From contig OZ243043.1 in NCBI GenBank assembly GCA_965212075.1, positions 372,001 through 436,000 on the forward strand: 64,000 nucleotides of DNA, read 5' to 3'. Origin of the DNA: CBDBUR01 sp965212075. Lineage in GTDB: Bacteria; Pseudomonadota; Alphaproteobacteria; JAPOUT01; G958296285. A program made the translations under genes and the position numbers. Below the pieces are notes generated by a model that was not told the origin of the DNA, ran no database searches, and saw nothing but the letters and a program-made list of their open reading frames with translations. This document shows positions 35,211 through 44,159 of the stretch, piece after piece (the first letter of the stretch is position 1; every line of letters starts with the position of its first letter).

Positions 35211-38200
35211 TTAGTTTTTGCCGCGGATTAACTCAAGCAGATCAATCGCCGACGCGCTGACATCGGTGCCGGGAGGATAAACCGCTTTGACCCCCGCTTC
35301 CTTTAAGGGTGCGACATCATCTTTGGGGATGATCCCTCCGATGACGACGGCAATGTCGCTGCGATCTTTGGCGTCCAGCGCCAAGATGAGCTCGCGCGCG
35401 AGCGGCAAATGAGCCCCCGCAAGCGAGCTGATCGCGACAATATCCACATCCAGCTTCATCGCTTGGGCAGCGACCTCGTCGGCGGTGCAGAATAGATCGC
35501 CGACATGGACGTCAAATCCCATATCGGCATAAGCGCCGGCGATCACTTTCTGGCCGCGATCATGGCCGTCTTGTCCGGCTTTGGCGATCAAAATACAAGG
35601 CGGGCTGCCGCGCTTTTGGGCGAAGGCTTGCGCCACTTGGCGCGCATGGCGCACTTTGTCGCTTTTTGCCGCAGAGGCATAGATGCCTTTGGTGATGCGC
35701 GCCTTAGCCTTATGGCGCGTGAAGGCGCGTTCAAGGGCGAGCGACATCTCTCCGACCGTCGCGCCAGCCTTCGCTGCTTCCACGCAGGCCGCCATTAAAT
35801 TATCGCCGCCGGTCTCAGCGGCTTGATAGAGCGCTTCAAGCTGTGCGGCGACGGCTTTTTGGTCGCGGCGGCGGCGCGCCTCTTTGAGCCGCGCGATCTG
35901 GTTTTTGCGCACTGCGAGATTATCCACTTTCAAAATATCAATCTCCGGCTCGCTGTTTGTCTGGAACTTATTGACTCCGATGATGACGCGCTGGCCGGTA
36001 TCAATATGCGCTTGGGCGCGGGTTGCGGCTTCCTCGATGCGCATTTTGGGCAGGCCCTCGGCGAGCGCGGCGGCCATCCCGCCGACATTTTCAATTTCTT
36101 TTATATGTTCGCGCGCGCGCTCGGCGATCTTCTCCGTCAGGCGCTCAACATAATAGCTGCCGCCCCAAGGATCAATCGAGGCGCACATATCGGTTTCATT
36201 TTGCAAAAACAACTGCGTATCGCGCGCGATCTTGGCGGAAAAATCACTGGGCAGCGCCAGCGCCTCATCAAGCGCGTTAGTGTGCAAAGATTGCGTGCCG
36301 CCATAGATCGCCGCGCTCGCCTCGAGACAAGTGCGCGCGACATTGTTGAACGGATCGCGCGCGGTCAGGCTCCAGCCCGAAGTCTGGCAGTGAGTGCGCA
36401 GCGCTAAAGATTTCTCCTTCTTCGCACCGAAATCCGCCATGATCTCCGCCCAGAGCCTGCGCGCGGCGCGCATTTTCGCCACCTCCATAAAAAAATCCAT
36501 GCCGATGCACCAAAAAAACGACAGCCGCGGCGCAAAATTATCAATATCGAGTCCGGCCTTGATTCCGGCGCGCACATATTCCATCCCGTCGGCGAGCGTA
36601 TAGGCCAGCTCCAGATCCTTCGTCGCGCCCGCCTCCTGCATGTGATAGCCGGAGATGGAGATCGTGTTGAACTTCGGCATATGTTCCGCCGCATAGGCAA
36701 AAATGTCCGAGACGATCCGCAGCGACGCAGCAGGCGGATAAATATAAGTGTTGCGCACCATGAATTCTTTGAGAATGTCGTTTTGGATCGTGCCTGCGAG
36801 CTGTTCGGGCTGGACGTTCTGCTCGGCGGCGGCGGCGATGTAAAGCGCCATGATCGGCAGCACCGCGCCGTTCATCGTCATGGAGACGCTGACTTCGCCG
36901 AGCGGGATTTGGTCAAACAAGATCCGCATATCGTCGAGGCAATCAATCGCGACTCCCGCCATGCCGACATCAGCCGCCGCGTGCTCGCTGTCGGAATCGT
37001 AGCCGCGGTGAGTCGGCAGATCAAACGCCACAGACAGACCCTTCTGCCCATGCGCCAAAGCGTGGCGATAAAAGCGGTTGCTGTCCTCAGCGGTTGAAAA
37101 GCCCGCATATTGCCGGATCGTCCATGGCCGCGTCAGAAACATCGCCGCATAAGGCCCGCGCGTGAAGGGAGGCTGGCCGGGCAGAGTGAAATCTATATCG
37201 GGCGCGTCTTGCGGCCCATAGATTGATTTAAGCTTTATTTCTTCTGGCGTGTCGGTGATCGTCTCCGATCCGGAATGATTATCTTTTGGCCGGTTTAATT
37301 TTAATTTTTCATTGGCAAAGAGCGCCCAAGCCTTTTCGGCGATCTGCACCGTCAGATTTTCGGCAAGCCACGAGCCCGCCGCCGGATCGACGACTCGGTT
37401 GAGATGGCCTTCCTCGCGCAGCACATGCCATATATTGCGCGCGCCTCGCCGCGCATGAAAATGCCGCGCATGAGAGTCTTTATGCGCGTAAGGCGGCAGG
37501 GTGATGCTCTGCGCCCCGCCGACCGCCGCCGCAAAGCAGCCGACAACATTGTGCAGCAGATGCGCGCCTTCATCGCCTGCCTCATCATCTGTTCTATTGC
37601 TAGGCGTGCAAGGGAGCGCGTGGATGGAGGCCGTCTCGCCGGTCAGCACAAACCAGAGCCAGCGCGCCGCGCGATATTTGGCGATCGTGATGAATATATT
37701 TTGATCGGCCTTGAGGCCGAGCCGCGCAGGCATTGCCGGAGAGGTTTTTTTGAAAGCCAGCGCGCGGGCGCAAACCGCCGCCAAGTCCGTAGCGGGGTCC
37801 GCAGCGGTATTCGTCTCTTCGCTTGCCAGAAGCATGGCGATATTTTTATTATTTCCATTATTATTTTTAGGGGAGAGATGAACCGGATCATCAACATAAA
37901 TGACCGGCTTATATTTGGTGGTTTTATTGATAATTTCAGGAATTTTTTTATCCGTGCCCGAAACCCAGATGCCCTCAACCCCGTGAGCGAGATCATCTTG
38001 TATGGCCTCCATCATGTCGGTCATTTGCGGATCATAACTTTGCACCAAGATCATATTTTGGTGAGGCGGCAAAATGCGCGGTGCCGGATCATCTCCGGCA
38101 AGGCCGAGAGCCGGAATCTTGATCCCAAAGATCTCGCGGGTGATCTCTTTACCTTGAGCCGCCTCATCAAGCGCAGCGCGCCATTTGTTCAGATCCGCCT

Positions 38201-38216
38201 TCTTAAAAACACTCAT
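35211..38216 (-). CDS. Methylmalonyl-CoA mutase, single-chain form with small-subunit-like N-terminal half
   Basis: The enzyme isomerises (R)-methylmalonyl-CoA and succinyl-CoA with adenosylcobalamin. Residues about 340-1001 are a complete large subunit: TRPWTIRQYAGFSTAEDSN at 362-380, SVSMTMNGAVLPIMALY, RTHCQTSGWSLTARDPFNN, and a C-terminal B12 domain with DGHDRG (His885), SSLAGAHLPL and GGIIP. Residues 1-300 resemble a shortened small subunit (RWLWF at 185-189, HNVVGCFAAAVGGAQSITLPPY, ADPAAGSW-like VDPAAGSWLAENLT at 276-289). No GTPase domain is present, so it is not IcmF. The usual large subunit has about 710-740 residues. Confidence 0.9.
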   Translation of the reverse strand: MSVFKKADLNKWRAALDEAAQGKEITREIFGIKIPALGLAGDDPAPRILPPHQNMILVQSYDPQMTDMMEAIQDDLAHGVEGIWVSGTDKKIPEIINKTTKYKPVIYVDDPVHLSPKNNNGNNKNIAMLLASEETNTAADPATDLAAVCARALAFKKTSPAMPARLGLKADQNIFITIAKYRAARWLWFVLTGETASIHALPCTPSNRTDDEAGDEGAHLLHNVVGCFAAAVGGAQSITLPPYAHKDSHARHFHARRGARNIWHVLREEGHLNRVVDPAAGSWLAENLTVQIAEKAWALFANEKLKLNRPKDNHSGSETITDTPEEIKLKSIYGPQDAPDIDFTLPGQPPFTRGPYAAMFLTRPWTIRQYAGFSTAEDSNRFYRHALAHGQKGLSVAFDLPTHRGYDSDSEHAAADVGMAGVAIDCLDDMRILFDQIPLGEVSVSMTMNGAVLPIMALYIAAAAEQNVQPEQLAGTIQNDILKEFMVRNTYIYPPAASLRIVSDIFAYAAEHMPKFNTISISGYHMQEAGATKDLELAYTLADGMEYVRAGIKAGLDIDNFAPRLSFFWCIGMDFFMEVAKMRAARRLWAEIMADFGAKKEKSLALRTHCQTSGWSLTARDPFNNVARTCLEASAAIYGGTQSLHTNALDEALALPSDFSAKIARDTQLFLQNETDMCASIDPWGGSYYVERLTEKIAERAREHIKEIENVGGMAAALAEGLPKMRIEEAATRAQAHIDTGQRVIIGVNKFQTNSEPEIDILKVDNLAVRKNQIARLKEARRRRDQKAVAAQLEALYQAAETGGDNLMAACVEAAKAGATVGEMSLALERAFTRHKAKARITKGIYASAAKSDKVRHARQVAQAFAQKRGSPPCILIAKAGQDGHDRGQKVIAGAYADMGFDVHVGDLFCTADEVAAQAMKLDVDIVAISSLAGAHLPLARELILALDAKDRSDIAVVIGGIIPKDDVAPLKEAGVKAVYPPGTDVSASAIDLLELIRGKN

Positions 38217-38232
38217 AGCTCAATCTTTTAAC

Positions 38233-39486
38233 TCAATCTTTTTGCCCAATTTTTGGTTTACCGAATAAAGGCACGAGCGCTTCGGGAATCTTGATCGCGC
38301 CGTCTTTTTGCTGGCCGTTTTCCATCAGCGCGATCATCGCGCGGCCCACCGCGATGCCGGTGCCGTTCAAAATATGCGGGTAAGCGGGTTTGCCGCCATC
38401 CTCGCGCCAGCGAATTTTGAGCCGCCGCGCTTGATAATCGGTGCAATTGCTCGCGCTGGTGACCTCTGCCCAGTCTTTGCGCCCGGGCATCCACGCCTCA
38501 ATGTCATATTTGCGATAGGCCGGCGCGCCCAGATCGCCGCTCGCAACATCTACAACGCGGTAGGGAATCTCCAGATCGTCAAAAATCTCACATTCCAGAG
38601 CTAGAAAATCTTGATGAAGCGCCTCGCTTTCATCCGGATGGCAGATCGCTAACATCTCAACCTTGCTGAATTGGTGGACGCGAAACAGGCCGCGCGTCGC
38701 GCGTCCGGCGGCGCGCTCGGAGCGGAAACAATGACTCAAACCCGCCAAGCGCAAAGGCAGTTGAGCGCCCTCAATGATCTCGCCCGCAAACATGCCGCAG
38801 AGCGGAATCTCCGACGTCGCAATCAGATGAAGGTCGGTGCCGTCAATCATATAGGAATTGGCCTCGTCGCCGCGTGGCCGATAGCCCGCGCCAAACAGCA
38901 CCGATTCATGCACCAGCTCCGGAGGAATCACCGGCATAAATCCCTTCGCCATCAATTTGTCCAGCGCATAATTTTGTAGTGCTAACTCCAAGCGCGCGCC
39001 GTCGCCCAGTAAAAAATAAAAGCCCGCGCCCGCAACCGCGCTGCCCGCTTTGAAGTTAAACATAGACAAAGCCTCGCCCAGCACGACATGATCCTTAGGC
39101 TCAAAGTCAAATTCCGGAACCGCGCGCGCGCCGCGCTTAATCTCGCGCGCATGAGTCTCATCGCCGATCGGCACCGCCTCATGCACCAGATTGGGAATGT
39201 CGGCGAGCAGGCGATCGGCCAGCTCCGCCTTTTGAGCGAGCTGGCGGCTGATCTTCTGCTTTTCAAGGCGCAGCGCCTGCCCCTGCTCGCGCTTCTGATC
39301 AGCCGAGAGCGCGCCATCGCGTGCAAGGTGATTGGCCTGCTGGTTGAGCTCTTGAAGCCGCGCCTCCGCAGTGCGGCGGGATTTTTCGGCGTCCACAAAG
39401 CCCGCGACATCGCACACCGCGCCGCGATCGCGTGCTGCGCGCGCGACAATCTCCAGATTGTCTATGATGAATCTCCGGTCAAGCAT
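38233..39486 (-). CDS. serS: Seryl-tRNA synthetase
   Basis: SerS charges tRNA-Ser (and tRNA-Sec) with serine. The 417-residue class II enzyme has the N-terminal coiled-coil arm at about residues 25-100, motif 2 around FRSERAAGRATRGLFRVHQF, and motif 3 as NGTGIAVGRAMIALMENGQ. It lies 27 bases downstream of the sulfotransferase array and 16 bases upstream of the mutase, all on the minus strand, so it may be transcribed with them. Confidence 0.97.
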   Translation of the reverse strand: MLDRRFIIDNLEIVARAARDRGAVCDVAGFVDAEKSRRTAEARLQELNQQANHLARDGALSADQKREQGQALRLEKQKISRQLAQKAELADRLLADIPNLVHEAVPIGDETHAREIKRGARAVPEFDFEPKDHVVLGEALSMFNFKAGSAVAGAGFYFLLGDGARLELALQNYALDKLMAKGFMPVIPPELVHESVLFGAGYRPRGDEANSYMIDGTDLHLIATSEIPLCGMFAGEIIEGAQLPLRLAGLSHCFRSERAAGRATRGLFRVHQFSKVEMLAICHPDESEALHQDFLALECEIFDDLEIPYRVVDVASGDLGAPAYRKYDIEAWMPGRKDWAEVTSASNCTDYQARRLKIRWREDGGKPAYPHILNGTGIAVGRAMIALMENGQQKDGAIKIPEALVPLFGKPKIGQKD

Positions 39487-39513
39487 AAAATTGATATAGC
39501 ATGACCGCGCCGC

Positions 39514-40407
39514 TTAATTGGATTTTTTTGATTTTGCTTTGAGATAATCCAGCAGTTTTGGGTATTCGTCTTGATAGCCGAACCTCTCAAAATCTTTGCG
39601 GTATCTTTTATAGATTATTTTTGCCGTTCGTGGCGTGTAATAATCACGCCAGTCTGAATGTTCGCCCGTGCTTTTCATTCTTTGTTCCAAGGGTAAAAGA
39701 TGAAATTTTGTTCGTATCTTCTCAAAATCTGATTCAAGATTTTCAAATTTCCCAATGAAATTTATATTCACGCCTAAGTCTCGAAGAAAATCTACCCTTA
39801 GATATTGTGGTCGTATATAGTCATTTAAATAAACATCAGGAGCATTTGAAATTTTATGCGCGAGCTCAGTAAAAGAGCCAACCTTGGGGAAAAACGAATT
39901 CTGCCTCCCGTGCTTATAATATACGCCATTTTTATATCTATACTTGTCTTGAAAAAATGACACGAACCGATCAAAAGGATTGCGCACGAAAGTGAAAATA
40001 AAAAAAGTGCTGATCTCTTTTGAAGTGATGGTGAATTTCTTTTTTTTGCTGCCTTCAATGTGCCAGCTTTTGTTTTTAGTCTGGAGGGTGATGGCCTTTA
40101 TATTGACAGGGAAAATGTGTTTGAGGTCCTCTCGTCTTATGAAATTTTGAATCTGCTCAGTTCTGATTTTGTTTTGCTTTTTTGTTTGTTCAAGGCCTTG
40201 TCTCATCTCTTCACTTTCAAGCAATGTGTGTATCAAAGACGTGCTTGCGATTTTGGGTGTGCAAAGATAAGCCGCCTGTCGCCGATCGTCAACAAAAAGC
40301 TTTATGCGAACAGCTTTAGAGACTCGACGATTTTTAAGAACGTCGCCTCTGCGTTTCATGAGCCAAGCTTTCAGAGGAAATAGCGCGCGCATCAAAGCTG
40401 TCATCAT
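39514..40407 (-). CDS. Sulfotransferase family 2-like protein, array copy 5
   Basis: Family 2 sulfotransferases move sulfate from PAPS to sugars or other acceptors. The 297-residue product has a 5'-phosphosulfate-loop-like TPKIASTSL at 50-58, the 3'-phosphate motif VRNPFDRFVSFF at 141-152 and the C-terminal SDWRDYYTPRTAK at 251-263. Central residues 103-128 and 155-172 differ from the sister copies, while the last 80 residues are nearly identical. It is last in transcription order, starts within the stop of copy 4 (ATGA) and ends 27 bases before serS. Acceptor unknown. Confidence 0.8.
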   Translation of the reverse strand: MMTALMRALFPLKAWLMKRRGDVLKNRRVSKAVRIKLFVDDRRQAAYLCTPKIASTSLIHTLLESEEMRQGLEQTKKQNKIRTEQIQNFIRREDLKHIFPVNIKAITLQTKNKSWHIEGSKKKKFTITSKEISTFFIFTFVRNPFDRFVSFFQDKYRYKNGVYYKHGRQNSFFPKVGSFTELAHKISNAPDVYLNDYIRPQYLRVDFLRDLGVNINFIGKFENLESDFEKIRTKFHLLPLEQRMKSTGEHSDWRDYYTPRTAKIIYKRYRKDFERFGYQDEYPKLLDYLKAKSKKSN

Positions 40408-41306
40408 TTTTTTGCTTCCTTGCTTTTTGTCTTGAGGTAGGCCAGCAGTTTTGGGTATTCGTCTTGATAGCCGAACCTCTCAAAATCTTTGCGGAATCTT
40501 TTATAGATCACTTTTGCCGTTCGTGGCGTGTAATAATCACGCCAGTCTGAATGTTCGCCTTTGCTTTTGTTCCTTTGTTCCAAGGGTAAAAGATGAAATT
40601 TTGTTCGTATCTTCTCAAAATCTGATTCAAGGTTTTCAAATTTCCCAATGAAATTGACTTTCACGCCTAAGTCTCGAAGATAATCTATCTTTCGATATTG
40701 TGGTTCTATATGGCTATCTAAATAAGCATCAGGAGCATTTGAAATTTTATGCGCGAGCTCAGCAAAAGAGCCAATCTTGGGGAAATACGACTTCCGCTGC
40801 GTGTGCAGATAGAAATAATATCTGCCATTTTTATATATATATTTATCTTGAAAAAATGACACGAACCGGTCAAAAGGATTGCGCACGAAAGTGAAAATAA
40901 AAAAAGGGCTGATCTCTTTTAAAATGATGGTGGATTTCTTTTCGTTGCCGCCTCGAATGTGCCAGCTTTTGTTTTCAGTCCGTAACCTGATGGCCTTTAT
41001 ATTGACAGGGAAAAGGCGTTTGAGGTGCTCTCGTTTTATGAAATCTCGAATCTGATCAATGCCGTTTCCGTTTTGCTTTTTTGCTTGTTCAAGGCCTTGT
41101 CTCATCTCTTCACTTTCAAGCAATGTGTATAGCAAAGATGTGCTTGTGACTTTGGGCATGGCGAGATAAGCCGTCTGTCGCCGATCATCAAAAAAAATAT
41201 TTAGTTTAACAGGTTGAGGGCCTCGATAATTTTTACGAACGTCGCCTCTGCGTTTCATGAGCCAGGCTTTCAGAGGAAATAGCGTGCGCATCAAAGCAGA
41301 GGTCAT
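40404..41306 (-). CDS. Sulfotransferase family 2-like protein, array copy 4
   Basis: The 300-residue paralogue has MPKVTSTSL at the phosphosulfate-loop position, VRNPFDRFVSFFQDKY, and the shared C-terminal WRDYYTPRTAKVIYKRF block. Its opening MTSALMRTLFPLKAWLMKRR is shared with the other short copies and may be an amphipathic or membrane-associated segment. A two-residue insertion (YYFYLHTQRKS) distinguishes its variable region from copy 5. It overlaps both neighbours by four bases. Confidence 0.8.
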   Translation of the reverse strand: MTSALMRTLFPLKAWLMKRRGDVRKNYRGPQPVKLNIFFDDRRQTAYLAMPKVTSTSLLYTLLESEEMRQGLEQAKKQNGNGIDQIRDFIKREHLKRLFPVNIKAIRLRTENKSWHIRGGNEKKSTIILKEISPFFIFTFVRNPFDRFVSFFQDKYIYKNGRYYFYLHTQRKSYFPKIGSFAELAHKISNAPDAYLDSHIEPQYRKIDYLRDLGVKVNFIGKFENLESDFEKIRTKFHLLPLEQRNKSKGEHSDWRDYYTPRTAKVIYKRFRKDFERFGYQDEYPKLLAYLKTKSKEAKK

Positions 41307-42205
41307 TTTTTTGCTTCCCTGCTTTTTGTCTTGAGGTAGGCCAGCAGTTTTGGGTATTCGTCTTGATAGCCGAACCTCTCAAAATCTTTGCGGTATCTTT
41401 TATAGATCATTTTTGCCGTTCGCGGCGTATAATAATCACGCCAGTCTGAATGTTCGCCCGTGCTTTTCATTCTTTGTTCCAAGGGTAAAAGATGAAATTT
41501 TGTTCGTATCTTCTCAAAATCTGATTCAAGGTTTTCAAATTTCCCAATGAAATTGATTTTCGCGCCCAAGTCTTGAAGACGATCTATCTTTAGATATTGT
41601 GGTTCTATATGTTCATTTAAATAAGCATCAGGAGCCTTTGACATTTTATGCGCGAGCTCAGCAAAAGAGCCAACCTTGGGGAAAAACGACTCCTGCTTCG
41701 CGAGCTGATAGAAATTATATCCGCCATTTTTATATATATACTTGTTTTGAAAAAATGACACGAGCCGGTCAAAAGGATTGCGCACGAAAGTGAAAATAAA
41801 AAAAGCGCTGATCTCTTTTGAAGTGATGGTGGCTTCCTTTTCGTTGCTGTCTTGAATGGGCCAGCTTTTGTTTTTAGCCTGGAACCTGATGGTCTTTATA
41901 TTGACAGGGAAAAGGTGGTTGAGGTGCTTTTGTCTTATTAAACCTTGAATCTGATCAGTTTTGATTTTGTTTTGCTTTTTTGCTTGTTCAAGGCCTTGTC
42001 TCATCTCTTCACTTTCAAGCAATGTGTGTATCAAAGACGTGCTTGCGACTTTTTGCATGTTAAGATAAGCCGTCTGTCGCCGATCATCAAAAAAAAGCCT
42101 TATGTGAACAGCTTGAAGGACTCGATAATTTTTATGAACGTCGCCTCTGCGTTTCATGAGCCAGGCTTTCAGAGGAAATAGCGCGCGCATCAAAGCTGTC
42201 ATCAT
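41303..42205 (-). CDS. Sulfotransferase family 2-like protein, array copy 3
   Basis: The 300-residue paralogue carries MQKVASTSL in place of the usual PK pair at the phosphosulfate loop, with Lys retained, and VRNPFDRLVSFFQNKY at the 3'-phosphate site. The variable stretch reads NFYQLAKQESFFPKVG, shared with copy 2, so copies 2 and 3 are the closest pair in this part. It overlaps both neighbours by four bases (ATGA). Confidence 0.8.
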   Translation of the reverse strand: MMTALMRALFPLKAWLMKRRGDVHKNYRVLQAVHIRLFFDDRRQTAYLNMQKVASTSLIHTLLESEEMRQGLEQAKKQNKIKTDQIQGLIRQKHLNHLFPVNIKTIRFQAKNKSWPIQDSNEKEATITSKEISAFFIFTFVRNPFDRLVSFFQNKYIYKNGGYNFYQLAKQESFFPKVGSFAELAHKMSKAPDAYLNEHIEPQYLKIDRLQDLGAKINFIGKFENLESDFEKIRTKFHLLPLEQRMKSTGEHSDWRDYYTPRTAKMIYKRYRKDFERFGYQDEYPKLLAYLKTKSREAKK

Positions 42206-43119
42206 TTTTTTGCTCTCTTGCTTTTTGTCTTGAGGTAGGCCAGCAGTTTCGGGTATTCGTCTTGATAGCCGAACCTCTCAAAATCTTTGCGGTATCTTTT
42301 ATAGATAATTTTCGCCGTTCGCGGCGTATAATAATCACGCCAGTCTGAATGTTCGCCCGTGCTTTTCATTCTATGTTCTAGAGGCAGAAGATTGAATCTC
42401 GTTCTGATTTTTTCAAAATCTGACTCAAGATTTTCAAATTTCCCAATGAAATTGACTTTCACGCCTAAGTCTTGAAGACGATCTATCTTTAGATATTGTG
42501 GTTCTATATGTTGATTTAAATAAGCATCAGGAGCCTTTGACATTTTATGCGCGAGCTCAGCAAAAGAACCAACCCTGGGGAAAAACGACTCCTGCTTCGC
42601 GAGCTGATAGAAATCATATCCGCCATTTTTATATATATATTTATCTTGAAAAAATGACACGAGCCGGTCAAAAGGATCGCGCACGAAAGTAAAAATAAAA
42701 AAAGCGCTGATCTCTTTTGAAGTTATGGTGGATTCCTTTTCATTGCCGCCTTGAATGTACCAGCTTTTTTTTTTAATCTGGAACTTGATGATCTTTATAT
42801 TGATAGGGAAGAGGTGTTTGAGGCGCAGGTGTCTGGGGTGACCTCGTACTATGAAATCTCTAATCTGATTAGTGCTGATTTTGCTTTGCTTTTTTGCTTG
42901 TATAAAGCCTTGTCTCATCTCTTCACTTTCAAGCAATGTGTGTGCCAAAGACGTGCTTGCGGTTTTGTGCATGTTAAGATAAGCCGCCTGTCGCCGATCA
43001 TCAAGAAAAAGCTCTATGTTAAAAAATTTAAAGACTTGATAATTTTTATGAACGTCGCCTCTGCGTTTCATGAGCCAGGCTTTCAGAGGAAATAGCGCGC
43101 GCATCAGAGCAGAGGTCAT
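42202..43119 (-). CDS. Sulfotransferase family 2-like protein, array copy 2
   Basis: The 305-residue paralogue has MHKTASTSL at the phosphosulfate loop and VRDPFDRLVSFF at the 3'-phosphate motif; the Asn of the other copies is Asp here. An insertion of five residues (RGHPRHLRLKHLF) lies before the FPINIK strand. The C-terminal block is nearly identical to copies 3-5. It overlaps both neighbours by four bases. Confidence 0.8.
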   Translation of the reverse strand: MTSALMRALFPLKAWLMKRRGDVHKNYQVFKFFNIELFLDDRRQAAYLNMHKTASTSLAHTLLESEEMRQGFIQAKKQSKISTNQIRDFIVRGHPRHLRLKHLFPINIKIIKFQIKKKSWYIQGGNEKESTITSKEISAFFIFTFVRDPFDRLVSFFQDKYIYKNGGYDFYQLAKQESFFPRVGSFAELAHKMSKAPDAYLNQHIEPQYLKIDRLQDLGVKVNFIGKFENLESDFEKIRTRFNLLPLEHRMKSTGEHSDWRDYYTPRTAKIIYKRYRKDFERFGYQDEYPKLLAYLKTKSKRAKK

Positions 43120-44150
43120 TTTTTTGCTTCCTTGCTTTTTGTCTTGAGGTAGGCCAGCAGTTTCGGGTATTCGTCTTGATAGCCGAACATCTCAAAATCT
43201 TTGTGGTATCTTTTATAGATCATTTTTGCTGTTTGCGGCGTGTAATAATCGCGCCAATCTGAATGTTTGCCTTTGCTTTTGTTTATGTGCTCTAGAGGCA
43301 AAAGGTTAAATTTTGTTTTCACTTTTTCAAAATCCTGTTCAAGTGCCTCAAACCGGCCAATAAAATTGATATCAATGCCAAAAGCTTTCAGGCGGTCTGT
43401 TTTAATATATTGAGGCGCGAAATGCTCTTCTAAATGAAGGTCAGGCGTCTTTGAGATTTTATAAATGAAATCCTCAAAAGAGGAAATCTCTTTAAACCAG
43501 AAAAATATAATCTCGGGGCGATAATGGATATATCTGCCATTTTCATACGTATATTTTTCTTGGAAAAATGACACGAGTCTGTCAAATGGATTGCGAACAA
43601 AGGTAAAAATAAAATAGCCATTCAAATAGTCATTGATGTGGTTTAAATCAATTCTCTCCTTCTTATAAATTTTTTCTTTGCTCACCCCAACCAGAAGCAA
43701 TTTTTCAGGCGCGGCGATGGCCGGTGTGGCTGGCTTATATTCTGCATGTTGCATCTGGCGGATGATTTTTATGTTAACCGGAAAAAGCTTGCTCGCGCGC
43801 TCGTCGCGAAGCAGCCAGTTGAGCCGCTGAAAGGCTTTGACATCTGCGTTTGAAGTTCGCATGTGATAAAAATCTTGCCGCATCTTCTCGCTCTCAAGTA
43901 AAGTATGTGACAAGGATGTGCCTGCGACTTTGGGCATGTTGAAATAGGCCACGCGGCGCTGCTCATCAACAAAAAAATTCAAGGGAATGGGAAAGGTAAG
44001 CAAAGCTATCGACTTGCGATTCATGAGCTTGAGCCGCCATAGCCGATTTTTTATATGCGGCCCTCTGATGCGCATCTCCCAAACCAATAGGTGGAAGATG
44101 AGTTTTGAAATGATGATGTTTATCTTTGCTCTCATCAGGGATGCCTTCAC
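43116..44150 (-). CDS. Sulfotransferase family 2-like protein, array copy 1 (divergent)
   Basis: This first-transcribed and longest copy (344 residues) is the outgroup of the array. It has a hydrophobic N-terminal segment (INIIISKLIFHLLVW), MPKVAGTSL near residue 72, VRNPFDRLVSFFQEKY near 183 and the shared SDWRDYYTPQTAKMIYKRY end. Canonical family 2 enzymes read PKVAxTS here, so it is closest to the ancestral form. The start is GTG 44150 or, equally possible, ATG 44135; neither has a clear ribosome binding site. The GTG is nine bases behind the CCA of tRNA-Ser. Confidence 0.8.
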   Translation of the reverse strand: MKASLMRAKINIIISKLIFHLLVWEMRIRGPHIKNRLWRLKLMNRKSIALLTFPIPLNFFVDEQRRVAYFNMPKVAGTSLSHTLLESEKMRQDFYHMRTSNADVKAFQRLNWLLRDERASKLFPVNIKIIRQMQHAEYKPATPAIAAPEKLLLVGVSKEKIYKKERIDLNHINDYLNGYFIFTFVRNPFDRLVSFFQEKYTYENGRYIHYRPEIIFFWFKEISSFEDFIYKISKTPDLHLEEHFAPQYIKTDRLKAFGIDINFIGRFEALEQDFEKVKTKFNLLPLEHINKSKGKHSDWRDYYTPQTAKMIYKRYHKDFEMFGYQDEYPKLLAYLKTKSKEAKK

Positions 44151-44159
44151 AAGTGAAAC

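Larger units (their letters stand above)
39530..43260. repeat. Five near-identical ~120-bp blocks within the sulfotransferase genes
   Basis: A block containing CCAGCAGTTTTGGGTATTCG, TCTTGATAGCCGAACCTCTC and AAAATCTTTGCGG recurs at about 39547, 40440, 41339, 42238 and 43148, that is every 890-910 bases. A second block around each start (GCGTTTCATGAGCCAGGCTT, TCAGAGGAAATAGCG) recurs four times. Sequence between the blocks is much more diverged. The pattern fits tandem duplication followed by gene conversion at gene ends. Confidence 0.85.

Noticed and set aside
35211..38216. IcmF-type fused isobutyryl-CoA mutase
   Set aside because: IcmF has an N-terminal B12 domain and a central GTPase; here the B12 domain is C-terminal and no P-loop GTPase motif is present.
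39558..43095. Similar 64-114-residue open frames on the plus strand repeated through the sulfotransferase array
   Set aside because: They are antisense shadows of the conserved blocks in the five genes; they repeat only because the genes repeat, and have no ribosome binding sites.
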